Below, piece after piece: positions 62,012-64,000 of a DNA stretch of 64,000 nt. The notes under the pieces were generated by a model, which saw only the letters and a program-made list of their open reading frames with translations, was not told where the DNA came from and searched no databases. The translations under genes and the position numbers were made by a program. Positions within the stretch are counted from its first letter, which is position 1. Each line of letters starts with the position of its first letter. Source of the DNA: Bacteroidales bacterium UBA5833 (GTDB taxonomy: Bacteria > Bacteroidota > Bacteroidia > Bacteroidales > Lentimicrobiaceae); NCBI GenBank assembly GCA_002433025.1, contig DJGZ01000044.1, positions 10,883 through 74,882 on the forward strand, written 5' to 3'.

Positions 62012-62019
62012 CAAAGATA
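62012..62019 (-). promoter_or_regulatory. Bacteroidota -7 box for guaC
   Basis: TATCTTTG on the minus strand, 14 bp before the ATG at 61998; a short leader, which supports this start over 62025. Confidence 0.5.
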
Positions 62020-62310
62020 AAGCATTCATGTTTTTCATTTTTACAGGATGAAATTCCGGAGCATATCTTTCAGAATTTTTGGATTGTTCGTTTAATGAGT
62101 TTTTGTTTGTTTAGGCCACGGAAACACAAAAGCACAAAAAACGCCAAATATGAAAAAAATATCCCGGAATATAACTGTAAGTTACTGACTGATTTCTTTA
62201 TATCCAAAAAGGTATTGCGGCAATGAAGCTCATTAAAATTATATGACAATTTATTAGTTTCAAATGTCTGGATACCTGCACAGCACGCGTCTGAACCAAC
62301 TGTCAAGCCA

Positions 62311-62355
62311 TTGCGTCTTTGCAGCCTGCCCCGCTGCGGCGGGGTACTTGCGTGA
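62311..62355 (+). repeat. Dispersed repeat D, forward copy
   Basis: TTGCGTCTTTGCAGCCTGCC followed by a CCGC-TGC-GGCGGGG hairpin and ACTTGCGTGA. Its reverse complement, with a few changes, is at 63889-63932. Of the remaining ~500 bp before the metallophosphoesterase I see nothing else supportable. Confidence 0.75.
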
Positions 62356-62553
62356 TTCTTATATTTAACGGACTATTGTATTGAAGACAATACAAAAGAA
62401 TTTCGTATAAGATCCCGCTTCAGTCCGGCTGTTGCTCAGATAAGCGGGCGACCGGTTGCTTTGCGCAGCCCCGGAGAACCTGTACCCGGTAATGCTCAAA
62501 ACTTAATACATTCACAACTGTTTATATTGCCCTTAATTAATGATTGTCAAATA

Positions 62554-63705
62554 ATGAAATCCTATCAGTTTCTGGTCTTTTTCAGCATTGTGCTGCTGAT
62601 ATACGCTTCGGTCAACTATTATATTTATGCCAGGTCGATGCAGGCCATTCCTGCCGACAGCAGTTTCAGGGGCTGGTTCCGCTGGGGTTTTCTGATCCTG
62701 GCCTCGGCTTATGTGGCCGGCCGTTTTCTCGAGCGGGCCTATCTTTCGGTGCTGAGTGATGTGCTCACCTGGGTGGGGGCTTTCTGGCTTGCCGTGATGC
62801 TGTACGGATTTCTTATGGTTGTGCTGATCGACCTTATTCGCCTCGCCGACCATTTCACCGGCTTTCTGCCACAGATGCTGCATACTTCGCGCGGAAAACT
62901 CAATGTGCTTTATCTGGGCATGGCAGCAACAGGCATTATTGTGCTGGCCGGTTATATCAATGCCATTACCCCGAAGACCACCAGGCTGGTACTCGACATT
63001 CCGAAGGAAGCCAACGGGTTGAAGGAGCTGAAGATCGCCATGGCTTCGGATATCCACATGGGCACGTTGATCGGGCCGCGGCGGACAGCAAAACTGGTGG
63101 ATTCCATCAACGCCATGGAACCCGATATAGTGCTGCTGGCCGGCGATATTGTGGATGAAGACCTGGCGCCCGTAATCCGTCAGAACCTGGGCGAATCGCT
63201 CTCACGCCTCAAAGCCCCGCTGGGGGTATTTGGCATTACAGGCAATCATGAGTATATCGGGGGTGCAGAAGCGGCGGTAAAATACCTCGAAGCGCATGGC
63301 ATCAGCATGTTGCGCGACAGCGTGGTGAAGGTTGCAGATGCTTTTTATGTGGCCGGGCGCGAGGACCGCGATAAAAACCGCTTCAGCGGAAAACCCCGGA
63401 AAGAGGTGAAGGACCTGCTCCTGGGTGCTGACCTCAGCCGGCCGGTAATCCTGCTCGACCATCAGCCCTTTGCACTGGAGAAAGCCATGGAATCCGGAGT
63501 GGACCTGCAGCTATCAGGACATACCCACCACGGGCAACTGTGGCCGCTCAACTTTATTACACGCGCCGTGTACGAGGTGAGTATGGGCTACAAAAAGAAA
63601 GGAAATACACATTTCTATGTTTCCCCTGGATTTGGCGGATGGGGTCCGCCTGTGCGAACCGGCCACCGGCCCGAAGTGGTGAGTATTCTGCTGAGATTCA
63701 GGTAG
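62554..63705 (+). CDS. Membrane-bound metallophosphoesterase
   Basis: 383 residues: three to four N-terminal helices (to about residue 145), then a calcineurin-type phosphoesterase domain facing the cytoplasm or periplasm. Metal-binding blocks are complete: ASDIHMG (about 165), LLAGDIVDED, ITGNHEY, LLDHQPF and SGHTHHGQLWP, ending in GFGGWGPPVRTGHRPE. The architecture is that of YaeI/YkuE-like membrane phosphoesterases, some of which act on lipid-linked substrates such as UDP-diacylglucosamine; the substrate here is not determined. ATG 62554 was chosen because the first helix begins there. The gene is bracketed by inverted copies of repeat D and followed by a purine tract. Confidence 0.9.
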   Translation: MKSYQFLVFFSIVLLIYASVNYYIYARSMQAIPADSSFRGWFRWGFLILASAYVAGRFLERAYLSVLSDVLTWVGAFWLAVMLYGFLMVVLIDLIRLADHFTGFLPQMLHTSRGKLNVLYLGMAATGIIVLAGYINAITPKTTRLVLDIPKEANGLKELKIAMASDIHMGTLIGPRRTAKLVDSINAMEPDIVLLAGDIVDEDLAPVIRQNLGESLSRLKAPLGVFGITGNHEYIGGAEAAVKYLEAHGISMLRDSVVKVADAFYVAGREDRDKNRFSGKPRKEVKDLLLGADLSRPVILLDHQPFALEKAMESGVDLQLSGHTHHGQLWPLNFITRAVYEVSMGYKKKGNTHFYVSPGFGGWGPPVRTGHRPEVVSILLRFR

Positions 63706-63718
63706 TTTTTTTGAAGTG

Positions 63719-63768
63719 GGGAGAAAGGGAGAAAGAGAGAGAGAAAGAGAAAGAGAGAAAGAGGGACT
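63719..63768 (+). repeat. Purine-only tract after the metallophosphoesterase gene
   Basis: About 50 nt of G and A only (GAGAAAGGGAGAAAG, GAGAGAGAAAGAGAAAGAG), starting about 13 bp after the stop. Confidence 0.85.
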
Positions 63769-63776
63769 AGGATTCT

Positions 63777-63805
63777 CCTAACAGGGTTTCTTCTAACCTG
63801 TCAGG
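63777..63805 (+). repeat. Dispersed hairpin (module C), copy 5
   Basis: CCTAACAGGGTT, loop TTCTTCT-like, AACCTGTCAGG, followed by TGTAAAAAGACG, CGATTATGCCTTGCTAAA and CCCGCATGAGACATCCGTGC (diverged module A) up to 63870. Confidence 0.8.
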
Positions 63806-63888
63806 TGTAAAAAGACGATTATGCCTTGCTAAATTTGGTTTTTATGCCCGCATGAGACATCCGTGCCAACATTGAGGAAAACGTACCC

Positions 63889-63932
63889 CACGCAAAGACC
63901 CCGCCTCTGCGGGGCAAGCTGCAATGACGCAA
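63889..63932 (-). repeat. Dispersed repeat D, inverted copy
   Basis: On the minus strand: TTGCGTCATTGCAGCTTGCC, a CCGC/GCGGGG hairpin, and TCTTTGCGTG. It matches the 62311 copy at most positions. The last 70 bp of the window show nothing further. Confidence 0.75.
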
Positions 63933-64000
63933 GGATTTTTTTGGTTTACCGCAATTTCTGACTTCCCCGCAGGGCCTGGCTGCATCAATCAACGACCTGA

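Overview
The window reads as a chromosomal segment of a Bacteroidota bacterium, most likely of the order Bacteroidales. Direct signs are a SusC/SusD polysaccharide-utilisation locus, a GldH-type lipoprotein beside RicT and a class A penicillin-binding protein, the long Bacteroidota-type PurF-like amidotransferase, several genes preceded by the Bacteroidota -7 motif TAnnTTTG, and few Shine-Dalgarno sequences. An aldehyde:ferredoxin oxidoreductase-family protein suggests anaerobic metabolism; this is inference. I see no rRNA, tRNA, CRISPR array, transposase or integrase.

Layout. 1-13.5 kb: the end of an FtsX/MacB-type permease, a TPR protein, a secreted GH3 glycosidase, a sodium symporter/alanine racemase pair, pgk, an orphan contractile-tail tube-like gene, a small zinc-ribbon protein and a 32-residue Lys-rich protein. 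13.8-17.6 kb: three tandem ssb genes of identical length that all lack the usual acidic tail, then a lipocalin and a PIN-PhoH ATPase. 17.6-27.3 kb: a leftward run (NtrC-type regulator, histidine kinase, nitroreductase, M28 peptidase, DHFR-like reductase) diverging from a rightward HlyD/ABC ATPase/permease export operon; a palindrome and a weak sigma-54-like site lie between them. 27.9-30.5 kb: polyamine genes (arginine decarboxylase and an agmatinase homologue that has lost key residues). 31-39 kb: a compact PUL (PKD lipoprotein, SusC, SusD, GH30) behind paired palindromes spaced 22 bp. 39-44 kb: a deoxyhypusine synthase-like gene, a YpfJ-type metallopeptidase and priA. 44.2-50 kb: ricT, gldH, a PBP1A-type gene and a polytopic membrane protein. 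50.2-53 kb: an AlgI/AlgJ-type O-acetylation pair whose second gene is frameshifted. 53-64 kb: a D-threonine aldolase-like enzyme, purF-like, a GNAT acetyltransferase, a DUF4476 protein, the AOR homologue, GMP reductase and a membrane metallophosphoesterase.

The last 8 kb, plus one spot at 40.1-40.4 kb, carry a family of non-coding composite repeats: a conserved hairpin with a TTCTTCT-type loop and GACGTCC-containing or GTAGTC/GACTAC modules. Three genes there are followed immediately by purine-only tracts, and a second repeat type brackets the metallophosphoesterase gene in inverted orientation. I did not notice these repeats in the first 40 kb.

The observations I rate highest are the orphan tail-tube gene, the tail-less ssb triplet, the composite repeats, the degenerate agmatinase, the frameshifted algJ-like gene and a nine-G run inside gldH. 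No complete new defence or secretion system is evident. All functions come from reading motifs by eye; no database search was run.
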